Source of the DNA: Pseudomonas frederiksbergensis
Lineage (GTDB): Bacteria > Pseudomonadota > Gammaproteobacteria > Pseudomonadales > Pseudomonadaceae
Assembly: GCF_001952935.1 (NCBI RefSeq)
Contig: NZ_CP018319.1
Location: forward strand, 3,430,001-3,494,000
Direction: 5' to 3'
DNA length: 64,000 bases
The translations under genes and the position numbers were made by a program. Position 1 is the stretch's first letter. Each line of letters begins with the position of its first letter. The notes under the pieces are model-generated. The model searched no databases. It worked only from the letters and a program-made list of their open reading frames with translations, and was not told the DNA's origin. Positions 31,221 through 39,429 of this stretch are shown piece by piece.

Positions 31221-32438
31221 ATGGCTATCAGCAATGTCCAGACCGGCGCGCCGCCGGCATCCGCGACTTCACAAAGCAGCCCTTTGGTCATGCGCATCAT
31301 CGGCGCCGTGGCGCTGGCGCATTTGATCAACGACTTGATCCAGTCGGTGCTGCCGTCGATCTATCCGATGCTCAAGGCCAGCTACGGCCTGACCTTCACC
31401 CAGGTTGGCCTGATCACCTTGACGTTCCAGCTGACGGCTTCGCTGTTGCAGCCGTGGGTCGGTTACTACACTGATCGGCACCCCAAACCCTGGCTGTTAC
31501 CGGCCGGGACGATCTGCACATTGATCGGCATTTTGATGATGTCGGTGGTCGGCACCTTTCCGATGATTTTGCTGGCGGCAGGTTTGATCGGTATCGGCTC
31601 CTCGACCTTTCACCCGGAAGCTTCTCGCGTGGCGCGGCTGGCTTCGGGCGGGCGGTTTGGTTTGGCGCAGTCGACGTTTCAGGTCGGCGGCAATGCTGGC
31701 TCAGCCTTCGGTCCTTTGCTGGCTGCGGCGATCATCATTCCGTTCGGTCAGGGCCATGTCGCCTGGTTCGGGCTGTTCGCGGTGTTTGCGCTGTTCGTGC
31801 TTTATCGGATCAGCCGCTGGTACGCCAATCACTTGAGCCTGTTCAAACTCAAACAAGGCCAGGCGGCGACACATGGTTTGTCGAAAAACCGTGTGATCAG
31901 TGCGCTGGTGGTACTCGGGCTGCTGGTGTTTTCCAAGTATTTCTACATGTCCAGCCTCACCAGTTACTTCACCTTCTACCTGATCGAAAAATTCGACCTG
32001 TCGGTGGCGAGTTCGCAGTTGCACCTGTTCCTGTTTCTTGGCGCGGTAGCGGCGGGGACCTTCTTCGGTGGGCCGATCGGCGACAAGATCGGGCGCAAGG
32101 CGGTGATCTGGTTCTCGATCCTCGGCGTAGCGCCGTTCACCCTGATCCTGCCGCATGTCGACCTGTTTTGGACCAGCATCCTCAGCGTCGTGATCGGCTT
32201 CATCCTGGCCTCGGCTTTCTCGGCGATCGTGGTGTATGCCCAGGAACTGGTGCCGGGCAATGTCGGGATGATTGCCGGGGTGTTCTTCGGATTGATGTTC
32301 GGTTTTGGCGGGATTGGTGCGGCGTTGCTTGGGCATCTGGCGGACATTCACGGCATTGAGTACGTGTATTTCTTGTGTTCGTTCTTGCCGCTGCTTGGGG
32401 TGTTGGCGATCTTTCTGCCGCGGAGCAAAAAAGTCTGA
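31221..32438 (+). CDS. fsr: Fsr-like MFS exporter (fosmidomycin resistance type)
   Basis: A 405-residue, 12-TM major facilitator. Segments such as AHLINDLIQSVLPSIYP, SSTFHPEASRVAR and GPIGDKIGRKAVIW are characteristic of the Fsr fosmidomycin-resistance group. ATG 31221 (MAISNVQ...) has GGAA upstream; an in-frame ATG at 31209 is the alternative. It probably exports small amphipathic compounds; the substrate in this organism is not known. Confidence 0.86.
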   Translation: MAISNVQTGAPPASATSQSSPLVMRIIGAVALAHLINDLIQSVLPSIYPMLKASYGLTFTQVGLITLTFQLTASLLQPWVGYYTDRHPKPWLLPAGTICTLIGILMMSVVGTFPMILLAAGLIGIGSSTFHPEASRVARLASGGRFGLAQSTFQVGGNAGSAFGPLLAAAIIIPFGQGHVAWFGLFAVFALFVLYRISRWYANHLSLFKLKQGQAATHGLSKNRVISALVVLGLLVFSKYFYMSSLTSYFTFYLIEKFDLSVASSQLHLFLFLGAVAAGTFFGGPIGDKIGRKAVIWFSILGVAPFTLILPHVDLFWTSILSVVIGFILASAFSAIVVYAQELVPGNVGMIAGVFFGLMFGFGGIGAALLGHLADIHGIEYVYFLCSFLPLLGVLAIFLPRSKKV

Positions 32439-32509
32439 CGTGGACTGATCGGGATTTGCGAAAACCCCAGTCCTGATGGACACTTCGCGCCTTTCTGGAT
32501 TCGTTAAGG

Positions 32510-33010
32510 ATGCGAACAGTGGAGTTTGACAGGAATCAATTTACCGCCAATCACGGCATTGTCTTCAGCGTAATCCGTTTCAGCGTCACACCCAGTGACC
32601 GAGGCAGTCTGAGGACACTTCATTTCGGGGAAGCGAAATCGGCGCATTTTGAGGTCAGCAGTATGCTGGTCGATCTGTACGACAAGATGCTCGCCAAAGA
32701 CCTGCCCTGCGTGATGATGGTAGGTATCTCCAGCCCGTTGACCCGCAAGCAGGGTGACCTGCTCAACGACCAGCGCATGAGTATTGCCAACATCACCGCC
32801 GGGATCTTTACGGCGGCGGGCTCTAAAGTGCCGGTTATTGGTCTCGCTGTCGGACCGGCGGCAGGTTATTTTGGCCGAGAGTTGGTAAAGAGCAAGTTAC
32901 CGTCCTATCACGCTGGCGATGTGATTGTCAGTCTGGACGCTCAAGTCAGTGGCGGCATCGGGCCGCAGCGCTCAGTGTCCTCCATGATCATCAAGTCACA
33001 AGGCGCATAG
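32510..33010 (+). CDS. Hypothetical protein, paired with a small membrane protein
   Basis: A 166-residue protein with no recognised domain. It has a helical region around residues 45-60, a small glycine/alanine-rich stretch (AVGPAAGYFG, residues ~124-133) that may associate with membranes, and a Gly/Ser-rich C-terminus. Four nt separate it from the next gene, so the pair is probably one transcript. A stop-to-start gap of about 70 nt follows the MFS gene. Confidence 0.65.
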   Translation: MRTVEFDRNQFTANHGIVFSVIRFSVTPSDRGSLRTLHFGEAKSAHFEVSSMLVDLYDKMLAKDLPCVMMVGISSPLTRKQGDLLNDQRMSIANITAGIFTAAGSKVPVIGLAVGPAAGYFGRELVKSKLPSYHAGDVIVSLDAQVSGGIGPQRSVSSMIIKSQGA

Positions 33011-33014
33011 GCCC

Positions 33015-33248
33015 ATGAGTCTCTACATTCAGTATGCGTTGGCAGGGGTGGGGATGCTGCTGCTATACACTTGCGTAAGGAGCTATGTGCTCAGGAAATG
33101 GCTTGGTATTGCTCTGGTCGGTGTGGGCTTTTGCGTGATGTTTGTGCTGCCGCCCTATATTGGCAGCATTGATGTCGGGATCTTTGCAATCGCGGTAGTG
33201 GGGGCGGGGTCTTCGATGTTCTTCAATCGAAGTAAGTACCGGTTGTGA
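33015..33248 (+). CDS. Small inner-membrane protein
   Basis: A 77-residue protein of three hydrophobic segments (about residues 4-22, 29-47, 51-70) and a short basic tail, MFFNRSKYRL. It immediately follows the 166-residue protein gene. The toxin/immunity-like spacing is suggestive only; no family is recognised. Confidence 0.65.
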   Translation: MSLYIQYALAGVGMLLLYTCVRSYVLRKWLGIALVGVGFCVMFVLPPYIGSIDVGIFAIAVVGAGSSMFFNRSKYRL

Positions 33249-33306
33249 GATAGCAGAGCCGCCGTAGCATTTGTTGTGCTGGTTTAATCAATGAAAAAGC
33301 AGGCAC

Positions 33307-33336
33307 AAAAAAGCCGCGTCTAAACGCGGCTTTTTC
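33307..33336 (+). terminator. Terminator of the 32510-33248 gene pair
   Basis: AAAAAAGCCGCGT, loop CTAA, ACGCGGCTTTTTC: a strong intrinsic hairpin with a T run. It marks the end of clearly chromosomal gene content in this window. Confidence 0.9.
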
Positions 33337-33340
33337 TTGG

Positions 33341-33589
33341 GCGGGTGCTTCGTTCTAAATAAAGTTAGACGTTAATCACACGTTAAAGCAGAATGGAGTC
33401 ATTTGCTTTTGATAAAAAATCAATAATATCAATGGTTTGAAAGAAATAAGATGGCTGGATTATTTCGCGTTGCTCTAGAAAATCCCCCCATTTATACCCC
33501 CATCTTTTCTATATCCATTTGCTTAGCGAAAACCGCCCCCTCCTACCGCCAAAGCCCCCTTAGGCGGCCTGGTGATGCAGCGGCTTTTC
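33341..33589. other. AT-rich intergenic region at the probable left edge of the mobile element
   Basis: No gene is seen. Composition changes abruptly to AT-rich. A C-tract motif (CCCCCCATTTATACCCCCAT at 33484-33503) is present, and a decayed hairpin (CCGCC...AGGCGG) lies at 33545-33567. GAAAACCGCCCC (33528-33539) recurs at 62233-62244 near the other side of the element, but this 12-mer overlaps a terminator and may be chance. The exact junction cannot be fixed from one sequence. Confidence 0.4.
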
Positions 33590-33949
33590 CTATGGTCTAA
33601 CGTGGTTTGCTTGCCGAGAGAACTGTTTCATGATGCTCTCGACTGCATCACGCGTTACGGTATCTCCGACCTGGGCCGAGATTACCCACAAGCCGAACAA
33701 GTCGGTCCCTAACTTAGCCTGCTTGTGGTCCTGCATGTGTCCTAACCGCTTTATGTATTCGTTTTGAACCTCGCGAGGCCGACTACAAAATTCACTCAGG
33801 CTGCCGAACTCTCCGGCCAATGCGCCATGGAGCACATCAATTACCATCCCCGCACCAGCCTGTTCGGTAGGCTGCGCCCGGCGGCACTTACGCCGGATAA
33901 TTAAACATGCTTTTTGCGTAGGGGATTTTTTTCGGAAGAACCAGAGCAT
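33590..33949 (-). CDS. Hypothetical protein
   Basis: A 119-residue basic protein beginning MLWFFRKKSPTQK with no membrane helix beyond the short N-terminal patch. The middle carries RPREVQNEYIKRLGHMQDHK, and the C-terminus is helical. No family is recognised. It is the first gene inside the AT-richer region, on the minus strand with the next gene. Confidence 0.5.
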   Translation of the reverse strand: MLWFFRKKSPTQKACLIIRRKCRRAQPTEQAGAGMVIDVLHGALAGEFGSLSEFCSRPREVQNEYIKRLGHMQDHKQAKLGTDLFGLWVISAQVGDTVTRDAVESIMKQFSRQANHVRP

Positions 33950-34004
33950 GGGGCGATTTTCCTATTCACTTGGGCTTGCAGGTGGTTGCTCTGTTTAGAA
34001 CCGG

Positions 34005-34637
34005 CTAGCGGCTCACTTTGCCCGAGCGCACGTCGAGGTACAGTCGATTCGCTGTGGTCATGCCGCCGCAGTACATGAAATACATATCTCGACCTTTGGC
34101 AGGGGATGCCATCCACCCGCCGATTTCTTCGAAGTCACCGGCGGTGCAGGTGCCGTTGTCTATGAGCTCACGGGCTGCTTTGGTGAACTGGGCGCGGTAG
34201 AGACGGTAATCGTCCGAGTTTTTGACCAGCACGTCGTCACCGATCGCACCCTCCCCTGGGTCTGCAGGCCTGTCTTTTGTAAGCGACTTTGTAGGCACCC
34301 ACTCTGCGAACATCCCGTTATTAATGCCGTTGCTGGCGACGCACGCGGAGTTACCGCTTTTCACGTATTCACTGATGCCACCCGAGCAAGAGGCCGAGTA
34401 GGGCTTGGTAACGCGGACCCAAGCGCCTTTCGTCTCCAAAACCTCGACTCCTTCGCGGAACATTAGCTGGCCAGCAACCCCGCATTTAACGGACGGACAG
34501 GTATGGCGCGCCACTCGGTCGGCAGACACCCAGAGATTCGGTTCTGCAACAGCAATGTTAGCGGACATCGATAAGGCCATTGCAGTGAGCAAGGCGGGGG
34601 AGGCCATATAACGCTGCATTTTGGTTGCGATGTCCAT
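34005..34637 (-). CDS. Exported SH3-like protein
   Basis: A 210-residue protein. The first ~30 residues after MDIATKMQRYMAS form a signal peptide (cleavage after SANIAVA). Residues ~35-85 resemble a bacterial SH3 domain: NLWVSADRVARHTCPSVKC, then GVEVLETKGAWVRV. Six or more cysteines suggest disulfides. ATG 34637 has AGGAATG upstream; the 37 in-frame codons before it lack support. SH3b domains often bind cell wall; the role here is unknown. Confidence 0.7.
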   Translation of the reverse strand: MDIATKMQRYMASPALLTAMALSMSANIAVAEPNLWVSADRVARHTCPSVKCGVAGQLMFREGVEVLETKGAWVRVTKPYSASCSGGISEYVKSGNSACVASNGINNGMFAEWVPTKSLTKDRPADPGEGAIGDDVLVKNSDDYRLYRAQFTKAARELIDNGTCTAGDFEEIGGWMASPAKGRDMYFMYCGGMTTANRLYLDVRSGKVSR

Positions 34638-34914
34638 GTCGTCATTCCTTTGTTTTCGCGGACGCGAAAATGGGCGTCCTAATACGGGCTTATGGACATG
34701 GCTTTTATGTGGACAACGAAGCCCTCCGTGTCCATATATGAACGCCATAAATGCCTATTAAAATTGAGATCAGAGCGGCACCCTTCCAGTCGCTGTAGCT
34801 CCAGATGCGAAATTGCAGTTCCTCACTAATTAAAAGTGAGTCTTGTTCTAGCGACGTTTGTCTTGATTAGATAAGTAGGAGGGTGGATTGCCTCTAAGGT
34901 GAAAGGGGGCAGCA

Positions 34915-34942
34915 AAAAACGCCCGAAATAATGGGCGTTTTG
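34915..34942 (-). terminator. Terminator hairpin
   Basis: AAAACGCCC ATTATTTC GGGCGTTTTTT on the minus strand follows the stop of the 34969-35391 gene. The rest of the ~330-bp gap to 34637 shows no further feature. Confidence 0.82.
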
Positions 34943-34968
34943 AGGAGGCGGTATATGGCCATAATTTT

Positions 34969-35391
34969 TTATGAGTTTCTGACGCCAATTATTGTTGCCT
35001 TGTCGGAGTTGTAGTCAATGTAGTGCCATGAGTTAAAAGTTGTACTGCATGGATAAATATCGCCAGTTTCGTCTTTGAATTGGAATTCCCATCCTTTGCT
35101 GTTCTGGAAGTTAATGCGGTATTCGTAAATTGGTCCTCTGTCATGGCTAACATAACCTGCCGCAATCCCTATTTTTTGAACTTCTGCTGAAGGGCTAGTC
35201 TGCGGAGCCCCAGGAATCCATTGCAAGCTTAAAAATGGACTGTCTTGTAGTTCGTGCGATTTAATGTTTTCGAGAATTTTCTCTTCGGTGTATCCATCCT
35301 TTATTGGATACCCAACCTCATACTTGTGGCCTGCTTTAGATGAAAGCTCAACAACTATGTGGGTGTTGGTGGTGCGGATTTTGTGAGTCAT
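34969..35391 (-). CDS. Hypothetical protein
   Basis: A 140-residue protein, likely beta-rich (alternating hydrophobic pattern such as HIVVELSSKAGHKYEVGY and YEYRINFQNSKGWEFQF). It has no signal peptide or membrane helix. ATG 35391 is preceded by AAGGACAAGAAA, better than the further-upstream ATG at 35439. Base composition is AT-rich relative to the chromosome. No family is recognised. Confidence 0.6.
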   Translation of the reverse strand: MTHKIRTTNTHIVVELSSKAGHKYEVGYPIKDGYTEEKILENIKSHELQDSPFLSLQWIPGAPQTSPSAEVQKIGIAAGYVSHDRGPIYEYRINFQNSKGWEFQFKDETGDIYPCSTTFNSWHYIDYNSDKATIIGVRNS

Positions 35392-35643
35392 TTTCTTGTC
35401 CTTGAAAGAAGTTTTCCATGGGTGAAGCAAGTTGAGCATAGCAGTGATAAAGCCTAGCGCCAGTTGAGGGTGTGCAGAATTTTGTGTAACCGGGGGGGGG
35501 CGGCTACTGCCTCGGCAGTCTTTCCGCGTAGCTCATCATAAATCGGGCCATGTGAGTAACAGCGATCCCCTTGCGTCCCTCCGCTGAAGGTTCCGACCGG
35601 TTTTCACAGCGAATTTCAATCCATGTACCCATGATCTTTTCCC

Positions 35644-35841
35644 TTACGAATGGCTTCTTTCCGACCACTCAACATAAACAGCGCGACTGGCAGCAGCGGC
35701 TACAAACCATAAGCCCCCAATCGACATCCAGTCGAACCAACGTTTGGAAAGCGGCGCGTAGAAAAACGTAACGATGGACGCACCGTAGATGGCTACCAAT
35801 GCTATTGCCACCAAGGCGATGAAACTCAAATAGCGGTTCAT
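35644..35841 (-). CDS. Small membrane protein
   Basis: A 65-residue protein with two hydrophobic helices (MNRYLSFIALVAIALVAIYG... and a second around GGLWFVAAAASRAVYVEW). ATG 35841 has AGGAAAA upstream. No family is recognised. Confidence 0.55.
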   Translation of the reverse strand: MNRYLSFIALVAIALVAIYGASIVTFFYAPLSKRWFDWMSIGGLWFVAAAASRAVYVEWSERSHS

Positions 35842-35940
35842 ACCGGATTTTCCTAGGCGTTTCCACTGATACCGCAAAGCAGGTATCGGCATTTGTACGG
35901 TGCTGTGCGAGAGCGCGGCGGTCGCCGTTAACTCTTGCTT

Positions 35941-36183
35941 TCACTTTTGAGAGACGACAGATTTCAAGGTTATATCCATCGCTTTCAGCTGTTCTGCCGA
36001 AAATGTCCCACCGTGGTTTGTTCCCTCAGCAAAAGCCTGGTACTTGGCCATACGTTCCCTACTCTCAGGGGAGGCTCTTAGTAACTCGCGGATGACTAGG
36101 GTTTGTGCCTGTGCAATGCCGCTGAGGTATTCCAGGTCCAAACGCAGGCTTTCAATCTCGGCCTTTAGGTTTCCAACGTCCAT
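35941..36183 (-). CDS. Small coiled-coil protein
   Basis: An 80-residue protein whose first ~35 residues (VGNLKAEIESLRLDLEYLSG...) look like a coiled coil, followed by a mixed region ending in ITLKSVVSQK. It has no known family. AGGAAA precedes the start at suitable spacing. Confidence 0.55.
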   Translation of the reverse strand: MDVGNLKAEIESLRLDLEYLSGIAQAQTLVIRELLRASPESRERMAKYQAFAEGTNHGGTFSAEQLKAMDITLKSVVSQK

Positions 36184-36380
36184 GGCATTTTCCTATGATT
36201 CAGGGGGTCCGATTTACTTGATAAGGCGAATCACTGGTATTTACCCCAACTTGTGCACGGAGTACATGCGTGCTCCCACGATCTACAAAGGGAAATCTTG
36301 CTTTCGCTTGATAGTTCGCGAACAATGCGGAACTATAAGAAAACGTGGCAAAAATATTATTTTTGGGTGGGGATAGGGAA

Positions 36381-37085
36381 ATGAATATAGTTACAAGGCT
36401 AGTTTTGCCTGTCAGCATAATCGTGCTAACTGCAAGTTGCTCTAACATGCGTCCTCAACTGGATAGCTCCAAAGGAACTTTTCCAGCAACATCAATTCCT
36501 AATTTCATTACTCAGGCCGATATCCGAATTTCTGGGTATACCAAGGCGTGGAAAAGGCTCGAAGCCTACGAGTGGCAAGTAGCAACAACAAATTTCGGTG
36601 GCGGCGCTATTGCTGTAGCGGGTGCTGTGGCCCAGTCAACACCATGGGCATTAGGAGGTGCGGCCACTGCGGGAGTGGCAACCATGTACTCATCCTTTTA
36701 CGGCACCGAACGCCAGAACGATGCCTTCACGAAAGCCAGCCAGGCAACAAAGTGCCTCCGAGCTCTCGCAGAAAATATTAAATCCCCTAACCTCAAGTTA
36801 GTTGACGCGCCAGAGGGCTGGGAGGATGACGGAGAGAGTTACTCAATCCGCTTGCTAAATAACGGAATTTCACGAATTGATGACACCCTATTTTCTCGAC
36901 TTCGTAAACGAGCTGTGTCTACTGAACCTGATTTCGCAAGTCTACAAGCCAGCCTTACAAGAGCTATGACAAGTAAGCCGACAAGTATAAAGGCGGGGGT
37001 TGCACCTCCACCGGATGGCGCCAGGCTTTCTGCTGCTGTGGGAAGATTAGAGAGCGATATTGGCATTTGCATTTCAGCAAACTGA
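36381..37085 (+). CDS. Lipoprotein of unknown function
   Basis: A 234-residue protein with a type II signal (MNIVTRLVLPVSIIVLTASC; lipid Cys20, lipobox LTASC). A Gly/Ala-rich, membrane-like segment (residues ~65-95, FGGGAIAVAGAVAQS...) is unusual in a lipoprotein and recalls pore- or channel-like hairpins. ATG 36381 is chosen because it starts the signal peptide; the frame is open 12 codons upstream. It is flanked by minus-strand unknown genes and ends in its own terminator. Confidence 0.68.
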   Translation: MNIVTRLVLPVSIIVLTASCSNMRPQLDSSKGTFPATSIPNFITQADIRISGYTKAWKRLEAYEWQVATTNFGGGAIAVAGAVAQSTPWALGGAATAGVATMYSSFYGTERQNDAFTKASQATKCLRALAENIKSPNLKLVDAPEGWEDDGESYSIRLLNNGISRIDDTLFSRLRKRAVSTEPDFASLQASLTRAMTSKPTSIKAGVAPPPDGARLSAAVGRLESDIGICISAN

Positions 37086-37092
37086 GTTAAAT

Positions 37093-37124
37093 GGTCTGAC
37101 CGTCACCTTACGGTCAGACCTTTC
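37093..37124 (+). terminator. Terminator of the lipoprotein gene
   Basis: GGTCTGACCGT, loop CACCTT, ACGGTCAGACC then TTTCTC: an 11-bp perfect stem right after the stop codon. Confidence 0.88.
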
Positions 37125-37152
37125 TCGCGGGCTAAAGTTTCTGTTTTCTCAT

Positions 37153-37791
37153 TTAAGATGGGATCAGAACAAAACCCGGCGCAGGGACACCCGGCCACAA
37201 CTCATACAAGACATTAGGGTCGTTAGTGCCGCCATTCCTCGGGCTTGACTTTATGCCTAGCGCTTCAGCTGCGGCGATGCTTAATTCACCGACTTTCTTA
37301 CTTGAACTCACGTCCGCGACAACGCAGTCAACTGATTGCCCGTTGTAGGTCGCACGAGCAAGACAACCGAGAACGATGCCCTCAGTTAATTTGATGACCT
37401 GCACAGGGACAACGATATAAGGAATCGTGGCTGCATCGATATATGCGGTGAGATCAGATACCGATTTTGTTGGGTCTTTGTACGAAGTTTTACATCCCAC
37501 AATGCCGCCGTCGTAGATACGTGGGTGGCCGTCATCACCAACGATGGCGATATTGTCTTTTCCTGGCGCATAACAGTAGACCTTGCCGTCTTCCTCATAC
37601 ATGCCACCGTTTTCAAGATAGTCACTCCCTTTGTCACCAACCATATAAGCCGCTTGAGCACCGTATTGGCCATTTGCACCATCTGCATCGATGTCCGCAT
37701 CAGCGGTGAAAAAAACCCGCAGATCTTCGTCTTCCCAAATCTCGCACTCAGGCTCGTTTTTCCGTGGTGCAATCGTCGCGATCAACCGCAT
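37153..37791 (-). CDS. GH75-type (fungal chitosanase fold) hydrolase-like protein
   Basis: A 212-residue protein that I match to glycoside hydrolase family 75. It has an N-terminal acidic motif TADADIDADG (residues 29-38), IPYIVVPV (123-130), and the core LGCLARATYNG ... CVVADV ... KVGELSIAAAEALGI ... SPRNGG. In that family the catalytic pair is an Asp in the xxDV motif and a Glu in GE; here these would be Asp160 and Glu169. There is no signal peptide or membrane helix, unusual for a polysaccharide hydrolase. Activity on chitosan is inference. Confidence 0.62.
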   Translation of the reverse strand: MRLIATIAPRKNEPECEIWEDEDLRVFFTADADIDADGANGQYGAQAAYMVGDKGSDYLENGGMYEEDGKVYCYAPGKDNIAIVGDDGHPRIYDGGIVGCKTSYKDPTKSVSDLTAYIDAATIPYIVVPVQVIKLTEGIVLGCLARATYNGQSVDCVVADVSSSKKVGELSIAAAEALGIKSSPRNGGTNDPNVLYELWPGVPAPGFVLIPS

Positions 37792-38098
37792 ATCCGCATC
37801 CTCCTGATGGGGTCTCTGGAATCCCCAGCATAGCTGAGATCAGAACGGACAAAGGGTGAGCGCGTTGCGGGGTATTTACTCAGGCCCAAAAAGCTAAGCC
37901 TTTGGGCACGATCCAGCAGCACCTGAAACGATACAGGTGCCTCAACCTCCACTGGCATCTTCTCCAAGTGAAAGTCAGCCGACTCGCAGGCCTACGGGAG
38001 GCCCGTCTCCCGGAGTATCAGGCCGCTGCCCGGTCGACCCTAAGCTAGACTACGTACGCTACGAGCGATATTACTGAGAAAAACTTGAGGAGGTCGCA
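37792..38098. other. Intergenic region upstream of the GHKL-PRTase operon
   Basis: About 300 nt with no convincing gene. It must hold the promoter for the plus-strand operon beginning at 38099 and that of the minus-strand GH75-like gene. A palindrome-like TACGTACGCTACG lies near 38051-38063. I cannot assign -35/-10 elements with confidence. Confidence 0.4.
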
Positions 38099-38227
38099 AT
38101 GGAGAACGGGCGCACGCAGGACCGTTTGTCACGTTTAGGAGGTAAGCGTGCTATAAACTCGACCATCAGTTACGTGGTTGCGGGCGGAGTGAATTTGAAA
38201 GATCCAGGAGTTAGGCATTTAAACTGA
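38099..38227 (+). CDS. Small ORF (42 aa) leading the GHKL-PRTase operon
   Basis: ATG 38099 is preceded by GAGGAGG at ideal spacing and opens a 42-codon frame ending TGA at 38225-38227, only 11 nt before the GHKL gene start. The peptide starts MENGRTQDRLSRLGGKRA and ends GVNLKDPGVRHLN, basic with no membrane helix. It may be a small partner protein or a translational leader. The strong ribosome site argues that it is translated. Confidence 0.55.
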   Translation: MENGRTQDRLSRLGGKRAINSTISYVVAGGVNLKDPGVRHLN

Positions 38228-38238
38228 TGGAGGGGTAA

Positions 38239-39429
38239 ATGAATTTCGAATTTCCGACAAACTTATCTATAGAAAGTTGTGAGTTTTTTTTGGCTAAACT
38301 CGCAAGCGCTGATTCCGTGGATGATATTTTGATACCGGAAGGCACAAAAAATATTGCTTTTGGCAGTTATGCGGCGGCCATTCAAGCGATTAATACTTGG
38401 GCTCGTCGCAGCAGCAGTCGGAATGTCTACATAAAAGCTACAGAAGCAGAAATTCCGGAGAGAGTTAGCGAACTGTTGAGTAGACCGCATAAATTTTGCC
38501 TTTCGATGCTTGCTAAAAATATATACATCGAGGGTAGTCTGGACGATCTTCGACCGTCAGTTAATCTTGGAGCTCGCGACGCTATAGAGCAGCAAGGAAA
38601 CTCAAAGTTCGGGCAGCAACGCGGAGGATTGTGCTGGTTTGCGTTAGTGGACCATAGCACCAAGGGGTTTGATCGAAACTTTTATCTTCATAGTTATGAC
38701 AAAAAACCAACGGTTAGGGATCAGCTCCAATTTCGATCAGTAATGTCAGCGATGGTCGGTAAGTCAACTAACCTTGTGGGTGGTGCAGAGCCCCTCAATG
38801 ATGAGGAAAGCGGGTACTTAGGCAGGGCGTTCTACGAATTATTCCTGAACACTCATGAGCATGGAAGTCGAAGTGTAAAAAAGGATGTATGGCTTAAACC
38901 TGGCATGCGAATAATCTACACGAACGGCGTCAATCTCACCGCATCAAGCGTGGATGCGAGGGCAGCTGCAAGTGGAGCAATGAGCAATTATTTTTCCTCT
39001 ATTGATGAACTTCCATTAGAGCGAAGGAAGTTCATTGAGATAAGCATTGTGGATTCAGGGCTGGGATATGAAGGCAGATGGCGCGCCGATCAGCCGCAAA
39101 TAGAGTCTGAATCAGGGCTATCACGCTTGGATGCAGAGTACGAAATATTCAAAAAATGTTTCACATTTCGACAAACCTCTTCAGGGAAAAGCTCAAAGGG
39201 CCATGGCTTGCCAGTAGTAATGGAGCGTCTTACTAAGCTTAAAGCATTCATGAGGGTCCGTAGCGGACGACTATCGCTATTTAGGGATTTTGTTAATAAT
39301 CCATTTCAAAGCGACGACCTTTGTGAGTTTGAAGACTGGGAAACACAAGAAAGGGGCGCGAGGACTGAGATGGCTCCGGTATCAGGTGTGGCAGTTACCT
39401 TTCTAATCCCCTTGGAGATGAGTGAATGA
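38239..39429 (+). CDS. GHKL-type ATPase of a two-gene operon
   Basis: A 396-residue protein with a GHKL (histidine kinase/Hsp90/MutL) ATPase fold in its second half. The N-box is E200-LFLN204-THEHG, the G1 box DSGLG is at 272-276, and a lid plus G2 box is at SSGKSSKGHGL (314-324). The first ~120 residues may be a STAS-like or other alpha/beta domain. No transmembrane or histidine phosphoacceptor domain is present, so it is not a standard sensor kinase. GGAGGGG precedes ATG 38239. It overlaps the downstream 717-residue gene by ATGA, indicating translational coupling and a joint function. Confidence 0.8.
   Translation: MNFEFPTNLSIESCEFFLAKLASADSVDDILIPEGTKNIAFGSYAAAIQAINTWARRSSSRNVYIKATEAEIPERVSELLSRPHKFCLSMLAKNIYIEGSLDDLRPSVNLGARDAIEQQGNSKFGQQRGGLCWFALVDHSTKGFDRNFYLHSYDKKPTVRDQLQFRSVMSAMVGKSTNLVGGAEPLNDEESGYLGRAFYELFLNTHEHGSRSVKKDVWLKPGMRIIYTNGVNLTASSVDARAAASGAMSNYFSSIDELPLERRKFIEISIVDSGLGYEGRWRADQPQIESESGLSRLDAEYEIFKKCFTFRQTSSGKSSKGHGLPVVMERLTKLKAFMRVRSGRLSLFRDFVNNPFQSDDLCEFEDWETQERGARTEMAPVSGVAVTFLIPLEMSE

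Noticed and set aside
33528..33539. 12-bp match GAAAACCGCCCC to 62233-62244 as att repeats
   Set aside because: It is short and part of a terminator stem at 62.2 kb, so chance or terminator similarity explains it; kept only as a note.
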